35,868 bases of DNA, taken from a virus. A model generated the notes under the pieces. The model was given only the letters and a program-made list of their open reading frames with translations. It ran no database searches and had not been told where the DNA came from. Shown here piece after piece: positions 11,263-18,313 of the stretch (within the stretch, counting starts at the first letter, position 1; each line of letters starts with the position of its first letter). A program made the position numbers and the translations under genes. The stretch lies in the IMG/VR virus record IMGVR_UViG_3300047552_000839, positions 1-35,868 of that record; one strand, given 5' to 3'.

Positions 11263-11522
11263 TGGAAGTGAGCATTACATTAACGCCTGAAGAAGTCGCC
11301 ATGCGTTTTTGGGAAATGGACAACCATGAGCAAGCTCGGTTCTTCAATCGCCTAGCTGAGATTGGAGGGTACAAAACGAGCTTCCAGCTTCAATACCTGA
11401 CAGAGACTGACGGGCTTAGCCTGGCCGGTCGTCGTGTCATGCAGGAGATTGGCGAGTATTCACATTGGGGGCTTACGTGTCGACTAGAACAGGAAACAAG
11501 GCATGAAACGGTTATTTGTTGA
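11262..11522 (+). CDS. hypothetical early protein
   Basis: 86 residues from ATG 11262 (TAATG junction). The sequence ITLTPEEVAMRFWEMDNHEQARFFNRLAEIGG, then FQLQYLTETDGLSLAGRRVMQEIGEY, is cited in part. This is a pattern seen in small uncharacterised phage proteins where a helical region ends with G-R-x-x-M-x-x-I-G-x-Y. It ends 20 nt inside the next gene. Function unknown; soluble. Confidence 0.6.
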   Translation: MEVSITLTPEEVAMRFWEMDNHEQARFFNRLAEIGGYKTSFQLQYLTETDGLSLAGRRVMQEIGEYSHWGLTCRLEQETRHETVIC

Positions 11523-11688
11523 GTCGCTTGTTTGGTTTCTGTCCAGACTCGAAAAGGCAGTCGTGTCTGGTTGGTCGTTTGTCGATTGGCTGGAATCTCC
11601 GACAGAAGCGGACGAGATTGAGATCTTCGTGAGCGGACCGGTTGAACGTCACGAAAACCGCGTGCATTTGCCAAGAAGGTGGAATTGA
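11503..11688 (+). CDS. hypothetical early protein upstream of the exonuclease
   Basis: 61 residues from ATG 11503 (AAGG close upstream), overlapping the previous gene by 20 nt; its stop overlaps the exonuclease start. The N-terminal half is amphipathic to hydrophobic with several Trp (FVESLVWFLSRLEKAVVSGW); the C-terminal half is charged and contains E-I-E-I-F-V-S-G-P-V-E-R. No family recognised. Confidence 0.5.
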   Translation: MKRLFVESLVWFLSRLEKAVVSGWSFVDWLESPTEADEIEIFVSGPVERHENRVHLPRRWN

Positions 11689-12572
11689 TGGACCGAAAAA
11701 CATACATCGGCGGCAGCGACATTGCCGCGATTCTCGGTATCTCGAAATGGAAAACAGCCTACGGATTGTGGCTTGATAAAACCGGCCAGGCCGAGGATGA
11801 ACCGTCAAGCGAACAGCGCGAGCGAGTGCTTGCGCGCGGTAAGCGACTGGAACCCGTAGTGCTCGACATGCTGGCCGAGGAAACTGGAATCGAGATCACT
11901 GCGCGCAATCAGCGATATATCGATGCTGATCTGCCATTCCTTGCGTGCGAGATCGACGCGGAGTCTGGCGATACCAACATCGAGATCAAGACTGTGCATC
12001 CGTTCGCCGCACGCGATTGGGGCGACGAAGGAACGGACGAGATACCCGTGTACTACACCGCCCAGGTCATGCACGGTCTTGCGATTACTCGCCGCCGCGA
12101 GTGCATCGTTGCCGCGCTGATTGGCGCCGATGATCTGCGGATTCATCGCGTTGAATACGACGCGGAAGCGGCCGAACTGATCCGAGACAAGGCGCGATGG
12201 TTCTGGACTGATTGTGTTCTCGGCGGGGTAGCGCCTGAACCTGCAAGTCTTGATGACGTGCGGCGGATGTTCGCCCGTGATACCGGCAGCGAGATTGTCG
12301 CATCCGGCGACGTGAGATCCGCAGTCCTTCGCCTTAAGGGAATATCCGAGCAAGTGAAGATGCTCGAATCGGAAGCTGACGAACTGAAAACCAGCGTGCA
12401 AGCGTACATCGGGACGAATGCCGTATTGATTGGCCTGGATGGCAAAAAGATCGCGACATGGAAAACACAACAGCGGAGCGCACTAGATCAAAAGGCACTT
12501 GCAGCGGCACACCCGGAAATCGTTGAACAGTTCAAGCGCGTGAGCGAATCGCGCGTGTTTCGATTGGCATAG
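11688..12572 (+). CDS. YqaJ/lambda-exo-like 5'-3' exonuclease
   Basis: 294 residues from ATG 11688; GTG 11679 is an alternative. It resects dsDNA ends to give 3' ssDNA for RecT annealing. The YqaJ signature is at the start: YIGGSDIAAILGISKWKTAYGLWLDKTG, cited in part. Catalytic PD-(D/E)XK residues follow: E55 (KRLEP), D90 (CEID), E99-x-K101 (NIEIKT), and a Gln in YYTAQVMHGLAIT. The C-terminal extension of about 100 residues is helical. It is paired with RecT, with an HNH gene inserted between them. Confidence 0.9.
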   Translation: MDRKTYIGGSDIAAILGISKWKTAYGLWLDKTGQAEDEPSSEQRERVLARGKRLEPVVLDMLAEETGIEITARNQRYIDADLPFLACEIDAESGDTNIEIKTVHPFAARDWGDEGTDEIPVYYTAQVMHGLAITRRRECIVAALIGADDLRIHRVEYDAEAAELIRDKARWFWTDCVLGGVAPEPASLDDVRRMFARDTGSEIVASGDVRSAVLRLKGISEQVKMLESEADELKTSVQAYIGTNAVLIGLDGKKIATWKTQQRSALDQKALAAAHPEIVEQFKRVSESRVFRLA

Positions 12573-12580
12573 GCTAAACA

Positions 12581-13066
12581 GTGAGAGTTGAAACAAAAAG
12601 CGGAAAACGAACGCTTGATATTGATGCAAGGCGCGCGTCGTTTATGAAAAAAGTCGATATACAAGACAACGGATGCTGGCGATGGAACGGATCAACGATA
12701 CATAGCGGCTATGGGCAAGCATCAGTGTTAGGACACAGGACTACAGCACACAGAGGCGCATATCTTCTGTTTGTTGGTCATATAACTGACGGCATGGTTG
12801 TTTGTCATTCCTGCGATAACAGGTGGTGCGTAAATCCATCACACATGTGGATCGGAACACAGGCAGATAATATTGAAGACATGAGGAGAAAGGGAAGATC
12901 AAATCAGGTTAAAGGTGAACGTCACGCATCAGCAAAGCTTGCACCACATCAGGTTATGTCAATCAGGACTGATCATAGAGACGTTGCTGTAGTTGCTAGT
13001 GACTATGGAATAGCGAAATGCACCGTTAGAAACATTCAAGCATTGCGTAAATGGAGGCATATATGA
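12581..13066 (+). CDS. HNH homing-type endonuclease
   Basis: 161 residues starting at GTG 12581. HNH_3-type core at about residues 60-110: TAHRGAYLLFVGHI, then VVCHSCDNRWCVNPSHMWIGTQADNIEDM, cited in part, with His/Asn/His and Cys pairs for metal binding. The C-terminus (about 125-160) is an HTH-like tail (LAPHQVMSIRTDHRDVAVVASDYGIAKCTVRNI, cited in part). Its base composition is visibly more AT-rich than the flanking exonuclease and RecT genes, which suggests recent insertion. Its last codons contain the GGAGG ribosome site of recT, so the insertion keeps downstream translation. Free-standing HNH genes spread by cutting alleles that lack them. Confidence 0.88.
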   Translation: MRVETKSGKRTLDIDARRASFMKKVDIQDNGCWRWNGSTIHSGYGQASVLGHRTTAHRGAYLLFVGHITDGMVVCHSCDNRWCVNPSHMWIGTQADNIEDMRRKGRSNQVKGERHASAKLAPHQVMSIRTDHRDVAVVASDYGIAKCTVRNIQALRKWRHI

Positions 13067-13911
13067 GCACTGAACAACTGAAGTCTGCTATATCGCAGAG
13101 CGCAAAGATTGCATCATTGCCAAGAGAAAGGCAGTTCCCAGCACTTCTCGAACAGTTCAAGACGGAGATCGCACGCGCATTGCCGCGACACCTGAACCCG
13201 GATCGCATGGCGCGAATCGCGCTGACGTGCTTTCGGCAGAATCCGAAGCTGGCGCAATGCCAACCGGCGAGCGTCTTCGCGTCGGTGATACAGGCGTCTC
13301 AGCTCGGGCTTGAGCCTGGCCTTCTCGGTCAGTGCTACCTGATCCCGTACAAAGAGGAATGCCAACTGCAAATCGGGTATCAGGGCCTGGTCGATCTCGT
13401 TCGCCGTACCGGCCGCGTGAAGCGCATCGAAGCGCATGTTGTACGTGACGGTGACACATTCACGTATCGCACCGGACTCGAGACGATCTTGGCGCATGAG
13501 CCTGCATTGGATGGCGAACCGGGAGAAATGCGCCTTGCGTATGCCGTCGCAGAGTTCGCAGATGGCGGGTTTCACGTCGAGGTCATGACGCGGCATCAAA
13601 TCGAGTCGATTCGCGATCGGTCTCAGAACGTCCAGAACTCCAAGAAATGGGGAAAGAAGACTCCTTGGGATACCGACACTGAGGAAATGTGGCGCAAGAC
13701 TGTGCTGCGTCGGATCTGCAAGTATCTGCCGCGCTCGCCTGAACTGGCAACTGCCATCGCCTTGGACGAGTCACCGCGGCAGGAATTGAGCGTCGATGAC
13801 GCAATCAATGGCACATGGGCGCCGGTAGTGCAGGAGGAGGAATCGACCGTGCAACATGTCGATACATCAACGGGCGAGATTATCGAAAACGCAAACGGGG
13901 AACCCACATGA
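13063..13911 (+). CDS. recT: RecT-family single-strand annealing protein
   Basis: 282 residues from ATG 13063 (GGAGG 6 nt upstream). It coats ssDNA left by the exonuclease and anneals complementary strands. Family landmarks: ALPRHLNPDRMARIALT near residue 45; FASVIQASQLGLEPG; the central QIGYQGLVDLVRRTGRV; then EMWRKTVLRRICKYLPRSPELATAIALDE. The C-terminal tail is acidic and polar. The length is typical of the family. It completes a lambda Red-type recombination pair with the gene at 11688. Confidence 0.95.
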   Translation: MSTEQLKSAISQSAKIASLPRERQFPALLEQFKTEIARALPRHLNPDRMARIALTCFRQNPKLAQCQPASVFASVIQASQLGLEPGLLGQCYLIPYKEECQLQIGYQGLVDLVRRTGRVKRIEAHVVRDGDTFTYRTGLETILAHEPALDGEPGEMRLAYAVAEFADGGFHVEVMTRHQIESIRDRSQNVQNSKKWGKKTPWDTDTEEMWRKTVLRRICKYLPRSPELATAIALDESPRQELSVDDAINGTWAPVVQEEESTVQHVDTSTGEIIENANGEPT

Positions 13912-14369
13912 AAACCATCGCAATCCTTCTTTTTCTTCTGCTGCTCCTGGCAACAGTCGTACCGGCCCACGCGATCACGCCGGAAGAATTCCAGACGAAC
14001 GGCGCCATTGACGCGTGCTACGTGCAGATGGATTCGCACGGCTCAGTTAAACAGGTCATCTCTGTTCGGTACGGGAGGCCGTACCGCACTCCGCTAGGGT
14101 ATCGGCGGGACGTTTCCGGCGACATGCAACCAACCGATGAACCGCAGTCAACGTACCCTCTATACGGTGTCGCTTCGATGTATCTGCACACCACGAGCGG
14201 AGAGCCTGACATCAGGCTGAATGTAAGCATGAGGATACCGCCGAACGCGACAGACAACGTTCTGTATTTCAACGCTTGGAGCAATCCGGCATGGGAGCGC
14301 GCGGACTGTGGCATGACTGCTGCGGCGCGTGGATCTTCTCGCCATAGCCTATTTGCTCCAATCGACTAA
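13908..14369 (+). CDS. secreted protein of unknown function in the recombination operon
   Basis: 153 residues from ATG 13908, overlapping the recT stop (ATGA). A textbook Sec signal peptide occupies residues 1-22 (MKTIAILLFLLLLLATVVPAHA, cleaved after AHA). The mature part of about 131 residues has two Cys (DACYVQ and ADCGM) able to form a disulfide, and beta-type segments (VKQVISVRYGRPYRTPLGY, IRLNVSMRIPP). It should be periplasmic or exported. In an early, RecT-coupled operon this could protect the envelope, for example by superinfection exclusion. No family recognised. Confidence 0.7.
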   Translation: MKTIAILLFLLLLLATVVPAHAITPEEFQTNGAIDACYVQMDSHGSVKQVISVRYGRPYRTPLGYRRDVSGDMQPTDEPQSTYPLYGVASMYLHTTSGEPDIRLNVSMRIPPNATDNVLYFNAWSNPAWERADCGMTAAARGSSRHSLFAPID

Positions 14370-14719
14370 TGCGCGCAATCGATCACACCGGCAAGGTATA
14401 CGGCGCCAGCGAAGTGCTAGGGCGCGGGCATGATCCGAATACATGGCGCACGCAATGCACGAACTGCGGCACGATCACGGTTCGATCTGCCGCAGGGTTG
14501 CGCGGTATCAAGGCCAATGCTGCTCAATATCGTGGATGCTCGGCTTGCAAGCATACCTATATGGAACGTCGGCCAGGTATGCGCGGGTTTCGTCCACGGT
14601 CGGAAACGAACGAAGGACAAGGCGATATCGGCGTGAAGTGGAAGGACGGCAACGGGTTCGAATCGACCGAGATCGGGCGAATGCAGCAACGATTCTATCT
14701 GAGGATTGGACTGGAATGA
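14369..14719 (+). CDS. zinc-ribbon protein, homing-endonuclease-associated type
   Basis: 116 residues from ATG 14369 (TAATG junction). The first 65 residues follow a pattern common at the N-terminus of phage HNH/AP2-type proteins: GKVYGASEVLGRG, then TWRTQCTNCGTITVRSAAGLRG, then CSACKH, giving a four-Cys zinc site. The C-terminal half (about 70-116) is polar with no HNH residues visible. It may be a DNA-binding remnant or partner of a homing endonuclease. The stop overlaps the next start. Confidence 0.65.
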   Translation: MRAIDHTGKVYGASEVLGRGHDPNTWRTQCTNCGTITVRSAAGLRGIKANAAQYRGCSACKHTYMERRPGMRGFRPRSETNEGQGDIGVKWKDGNGFESTEIGRMQQRFYLRIGLE

Positions 14720-15072
14720 AACGCTGTCCGAAGTGCAAATCGGAAAAGCCGATCTCCGAGTTCCGAATGGTCAGAAACAACCAGGGAAAATGGGTGCATC
14801 ATTCATGGTGCAGTCCCTGCAAGAATGCGGCATGGCGAGAATCACAAAAGGCAAGCAAGGCCGAGGACGGTCGCAAGATTCGACGCCCTGGCCGCGTCGG
14901 TGCCGCATCGCATACGGCAAAGCTGACGGACGATGACGTTCGGATCGTGCGACAGCTTGAGCCGAAGCGGTTGAGGTATTTGGAAGCAGCGCGCGAGGTT
15001 GCAGAGAAATTCGAAGTATCACAGTCCACAATCTTGAAGATCTGGCGCGGAGAGACGTGGACGCATGTTTGA
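14716..15072 (+). CDS. zinc-ribbon plus HTH protein
   Basis: 118 residues from ATG 14716 (ATGA overlap). Residues 4-36 hold two Cys pairs (RCPKCKSEKPISEF ... HHSWCSPCKNAAWRES), as in the metal-binding end of phage EndoVII-like/HNH proteins, but no clear catalytic HNH follows. Residues about 80-118 hold an HTH-like module (YLEAAREVAEKFEVSQSTILKIWRG) like those in three other genes here. A small DNA-binding regulator or decayed endonuclease are both possible. Confidence 0.6.
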   Translation: MKRCPKCKSEKPISEFRMVRNNQGKWVHHSWCSPCKNAAWRESQKASKAEDGRKIRRPGRVGAASHTAKLTDDDVRIVRQLEPKRLRYLEAAREVAEKFEVSQSTILKIWRGETWTHV

Positions 15073-15145
15073 ATATGGCCCCTCCTTGCAACACAAGTGT
15101 ATGGTGACTGGGTATCACCGGGGCCACCATTTACGGAATAATATA

Positions 15146-15352
15146 ATGAAGAAATCCTCTGTCCTGTTGATCGCCCTTCTGACCGGATGCTCAGTACAGT
15201 TCAATTCCTGGGAATTGTTGCAGGCTGATAAGGGGTGCGAATCCCACGGAGGAGTGAGTTTGATCCGGTGGGCAGGATTTGGTTCTGGTTGGAGTTCTAG
15301 GGCGGTCTGCAACGACGGGACCACGTTCATACTGGACATTACCTCACCTTAG
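15146..15352 (+). CDS. small lipoprotein
   Basis: 68 residues from ATG 15146 (weak GGAA upstream). Lipoprotein signal MKKSSVLLIALLTGC has a lipobox LLTGC (acylated Cys about residue 15). The mature part has Cys pairs (KGCESHGG ... SRAVCNDG) and glycine-rich turns. It lies near the end of the plus-strand operon beside the AlpA-like and cargo genes. Phage lipoproteins expressed from prophages often block receptors against superinfecting phages; that role here is only suggested. Between 15073 and 15145 nothing else is seen. Confidence 0.6.
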   Translation: MKKSSVLLIALLTGCSVQFNSWELLQADKGCESHGGVSLIRWAGFGSGWSSRAVCNDGTTFILDITSP

Positions 15353-15476
15353 TAGACCATTACGGGCTTGTGTAGGAATAGGGCCGGTTTGGAATGCCGC
15401 AGTGTAGCGGCGACCCAGAAGGGCGATGGCTTGACCTGTCCTATTCTCAACGATTCGGATGCGGTCCAGAGTTAAA

Positions 15477-15686
15477 ATGGTACGAAAAAAAATGATCAAC
15501 AAACCGACACAAGACGACCGCCTATGGTCGATCACGGATCTCGCCGCATGGCTCCACGTTGCCGATGCAACAGCGTACCGAGTCGCGGCAAGTCCGACGT
15601 TTCCGAAGTCGGTGCGGATCGGAAAGGCGTGCCGCCGCTGGATACCTGCGGAGGTCAAGAAATGGGCAGAGAGGCAGAGGGGTTAG
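15477..15686 (+). CDS. AlpA/excisionase-like DNA-binding protein
   Basis: 69 residues from ATG 15477 (AGAG nearby); ATGs at 15459 and 15492 are alternatives. The fold signature is winged-helix AlpA/Xis: LWSITDLAAWLHVADATAYRVAASPTFPKSVRIGKACRRWIPAEVKKWAER, cited in part. It has an HTH, then a hairpin with F-P-K-x-V-R-I-G, then R-R-W. It binds DNA to bend attachment sites or regulate transcription. It lies 670 bp from the end of the integrase gene on the opposite strand, which fits a recombination directionality factor. Confidence 0.75.
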   Translation: MVRKKMINKPTQDDRLWSITDLAAWLHVADATAYRVAASPTFPKSVRIGKACRRWIPAEVKKWAERQRG

Positions 15687-15688
15687 TG

Positions 15689-16150
15689 ATGGAAATTGAA
15701 ACCAAGAGCGCGAGCTTAGACACGCTCTCAGTCACAATCAGAGCGTTGCATGTCAACGGAAAGCAGATGACGCTTGCCGTATTTCGGCAATTGCCTTGCT
15801 TGTCCTTGTACCTTGAGACTGGGGACATTAACAACGATTTAAGGCACTGGGGTATTGTTCGTTACTTCATTAAGGATGAAGGAAGCGAGTGGGTTGTTGC
15901 TGACTATAATGGCGTTTTGTATCGGTGTGACCTATACCCTGATAATGCAACAGATGAAAGGCTTTTATACATATGCAGGCAAATTGAAGAAATAAAGGCC
16001 GAACAAAAGTCAGCACAAAATTCGGGGCGATATGTATTTGTAGATAAAATACAACTATCTAAATATGAAGAGACTGCTGATATTTGGGAAAAGATTCTCA
16101 AGTCAAGACAAGTACTGCTAAAGCTGCCTCAACTATTCATAGCAGTTTGA
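15689..16150 (+). CDS. AT-rich cargo gene, unknown function
   Basis: 153 residues from ATG 15689, with GAGGGG upstream. The N-terminal part (SLDTLSVTIRALHVNGKQMTLAVFRQLP) looks beta-rich; the C-terminal half is charged and helical (ICRQIEEIKAEQKSAQ, then KYEETADIWEKILKSRQVLLKL). No signal peptide or membrane segment. Codon use shifts to A/T-ending codons, strongly so after about 15900, unlike the surrounding genes. This points to recent acquisition. It lies between the Xis-like gene and the integrase end, a typical site for lysogenic-conversion genes. Confidence 0.65.
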   Translation: MEIETKSASLDTLSVTIRALHVNGKQMTLAVFRQLPCLSLYLETGDINNDLRHWGIVRYFIKDEGSEWVVADYNGVLYRCDLYPDNATDERLLYICRQIEEIKAEQKSAQNSGRYVFVDKIQLSKYEETADIWEKILKSRQVLLKLPQLFIAV

Positions 16151-16157
16151 AGATCAA

Positions 16158-16409
16158 ATGAAACCCGGCCGAAACCTGCAAGTTGGTGATGAAGCGTTGA
16201 CTGATTTTAACCACCCTGGCGGGAAACAAGTGCAGGTCACGATAATTGACCGTTGCGAGAATCAGCGTAGCCAAAGCGGCATCCTGTTCCGAGTCCGTCC
16301 GACATTGCGTAACGGGCGCGAGACGACGTGGTACGATGCCGATTGGTTTTGGCCGGTCAGTCCAACTTCCGCGCAAGTTCTTCGGCCGACTCCCGATAGT
16401 ACGCCATAA
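16158..16409 (+). CDS. hypothetical protein at the convergent junction with int
   Basis: 83 residues from ATG 16158, with GAAG close upstream. It resembles small beta-rich phage proteins with a D-A-D-W-F-W-P ending: KPGRNLQVGDEALTDFNHPGG, then VQVTIIDRCENQRSQSGILFRVRPTLRNG, then TWYDADWFWPV, each cited in part. Its last 53 bp overlap the 3' end of the integrase gene on the other strand. No terminator is visible between the convergent genes. Confidence 0.6.
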   Translation: MKPGRNLQVGDEALTDFNHPGGKQVQVTIIDRCENQRSQSGILFRVRPTLRNGRETTWYDADWFWPVSPTSAQVLRPTPDSTP

Positions 16410-17343
16410 GCGACTTTGGATCTCGATGCCCAGCGATGCGCGCCAATTGCAGCACGTCGAATTTCTTCGAAAGCCGCGTCAACGCCAGTGCGCGGCTATC
16501 GTGAAAGGTCAGTCCGACGATTCCGGCCGCATCTCGAGCGCGACGAAAAAGCGTGTCCCTGGTCCGTGCTCCAACCGTGAAACAGCGTATCGGATCAACT
16601 CCGCGCAACAATCCGAACAGTTCAACCGCGCGACTCGATAGCGGCACGTCCCGAGAGTCGCCGTTCTTGGTCTTTTCTAGGCGCGCCACGCGTCGTAACG
16701 CGTCCACCTGATCCCACGTCAGCGAAAGCAGTTCACCGGCCCGCATGGCCGTTTCTGTCGCCAACAGGAACGCAACGGCGATCTGTTGTTGGTGCGTCGT
16801 GACTGGATACTCTTCGTCGTATCCGAGAGCGATGCAGATGCGCTCGATTTCGTCATCGGTCGGCAGCCTGGTTCGGGCTTTTGGTGCGGGAGGTTTCCGC
16901 ACGTCCCTGATTGGATTCGTCTCGATCAATCGCCATTCTCGCCGCGCGTGTTCGAGTACCGCAGTCAGTAGCGTGATGTCGCGAAGGACTGTCCCGGCCT
17001 GGACGTCTCGCAATCTCCTGTCGCGCCACTGGCCGATGTCTTCCGGCGTGAGTCGTTCGATGTCGATCTCTGCGATTGGATCGCGCGCGATTGCCTCTAG
17101 CCTGATCTGCTCCCACCGGGCGCCGCGCTTGGTGGGCGACACCTCGGCAGCATAGCGCGCCATGACGGACGCGAGCGACGTTCGGCCGCTGCCAGTGATC
17201 GGCTTGCCTGCTTCAATTCGACGCTCAAGGTCTGCCGCCCATGCTTCGGCTTCCAGGCGCCGCGCGAACGAGCGAGATTGAGAGATCCCTCCGCGTCGAA
17301 CTTGCGCGAACCATCGCCTGCCCCTTTTCGAAATCGATGCCAC
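16357..17343 (-). CDS. int: tyrosine-family integrase
   Basis: 328 residues if translation starts at GTG 17343, chosen because AGGA lies 8 nt upstream and the protein then begins ASISKRGRRWFAQVR, the normal start of this family. Longer ATG frames to 17406 run through putative arm sites. It has an N-terminal arm-binding domain (1-50), a SAM-like core-binding domain (about 55-140) and a catalytic domain. Active-site residues are visible: R201 (MRAGELLSLTW), K224 or K226 (RLEKTKNG), H281-x-x-R284 (FHDSRALALT), H306 (AGHRD) and the nucleophile Y315 or Y316 (MAYYR). It integrates and excises the phage at att sites. Confidence 0.93.
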   Translation of the reverse strand: MASISKRGRRWFAQVRRGGISQSRSFARRLEAEAWAADLERRIEAGKPITGSGRTSLASVMARYAAEVSPTKRGARWEQIRLEAIARDPIAEIDIERLTPEDIGQWRDRRLRDVQAGTVLRDITLLTAVLEHARREWRLIETNPIRDVRKPPAPKARTRLPTDDEIERICIALGYDEEYPVTTHQQQIAVAFLLATETAMRAGELLSLTWDQVDALRRVARLEKTKNGDSRDVPLSSRAVELFGLLRGVDPIRCFTVGARTRDTLFRRARDAAGIVGLTFHDSRALALTRLSKKFDVLQLARIAGHRDPKSLMAYYRESAEELARKLD

Positions 17344-17554
17344 TGATGCAATCCTGATGCACGGTCGCACAGGATAATAGGACATGAGAGCGCGAGAGAG
17401 GAACACGCGCGACGTAACGCGCTGATCTGCTACGCGATGAGAGATCGTGACAAGAAGTGAGGAATGGGGATAAAATGCCGCCGTTTCCGACCCTCGGCAC
17501 CAGATACCCGCAGTCTACGCGGCTTTCAAGGCCGAATGATGCAAGGATGATGCA
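17344..17554. other. probable attP region: paired arm sites and tRNA-Leu-like core
   Basis: The heptamer TGATGCA occurs as two pairs, at 17344 and 17355 and at 17537 and 17548. The two copies in each pair are 11 bp apart, about one helical turn, and all are in the same orientation. Between the pairs, 17491-17502 reads CCCTCGGCACCA, identical to the acceptor-CCA end of many proteobacterial tRNA-Leu genes. Together these look like integrase arm sites flanking a core. No other gene is seen between the integrase start and 17561. Confidence 0.6.
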
Positions 17555-17560
17555 ACAGGC

Positions 17561-18313
17561 TCAAGAAACGCCAGGAACGAACGCGCTCGGAACGGTTCCG
17601 TTGTCCGTCTGGCGCTCCATCATCAAACCATCGAAGATGACGGCATTCGCGCCTCCAGATCCGCCAAGCTGCAAGCATACGACGCCAGTAGTGCTGGACG
17701 ATGCCACCATGTCAACGACTGCTGAATAGCGAACCCACACGTCATACGCCGTAGCGGTCGTCAGCGTAGCCGATGTGTAATACGTCCCTCCGCTTGCTCG
17801 TATTCTGAACTTGAATGTCCTGGCGCCTCCCGATGCGGGCCTTGCCCATACGGACAACAGCCATCGGCTATATGGAATCAGAGTCGTGTTGTAGTCTGTC
17901 GCAGAACTGCCAAGGTGCAACGTCTGCGTCGATGCATATGCCAAAATTTCCGTACCTGTTCCAGAAATTGGCCCAGGAGGATACGGCGTCGTGTAGACGT
18001 TGCTACTCGCTCCGTCCCAATATAATGGTATGTCGCCTGTTCCATACGTCGGATCGCGCACGATCGGAGCGTAGATGAACGGCAGGTAATTTTTGCCATC
18101 TCCGCTTCGCCCGGTCGAACTCTCTGCGGTTCCTGCGAGTGTCGGATGCCATTCAGACGCCTGCCCGAGAGCAGCGTCAACGCAGCGATCGCGCCACCAC
18201 GTCACGCGGCCCTCGGTGTCGCCTGGCATTGCCGTGACGGCGGTATATCCTGCCCCTGGCGACGATGCGAACTCGCAAAGAAATCCGGTCGAATCTTGGC
18301 GGTAGAGAGCCAT
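17561..18313 (-). CDS. tail tip or fibre-associated protein
   Basis: 250 residues, sharing the ATG/TAA boundary with the gene upstream at 18313. The middle and C-terminal part (about 120-245) is rich in Ser, Thr, Gly and aromatic residues. It has the pattern of a carbohydrate-binding jelly roll (LLSVWARPASGGARTFKFRIR, then WVRYSAVVDMV, then GVVCLQLGGSGGANAVIFDGLMME, cited in part). The ending ERQTDNGTVPSAFVPG is common in tail-associated sugar-binding modules. It is the most distal gene of the tail operon and ends just before attP. Confidence 0.65.
   Translation of the reverse strand: MALYRQDSTGFLCEFASSPGAGYTAVTAMPGDTEGRVTWWRDRCVDAALGQASEWHPTLAGTAESSTGRSGDGKNYLPFIYAPIVRDPTYGTGDIPLYWDGASSNVYTTPYPPGPISGTGTEILAYASTQTLHLGSSATDYNTTLIPYSRWLLSVWARPASGGARTFKFRIRASGGTYYTSATLTTATAYDVWVRYSAVVDMVASSSTTGVVCLQLGGSGGANAVIFDGLMMERQTDNGTVPSAFVPGVS

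Noticed and set aside
17481-17502. A tRNA gene ending at 17502.
   Set aside because: Only the acceptor-CCA end matches; no T-arm, anticodon arm or D-arm precedes it. It is better read as an att core.
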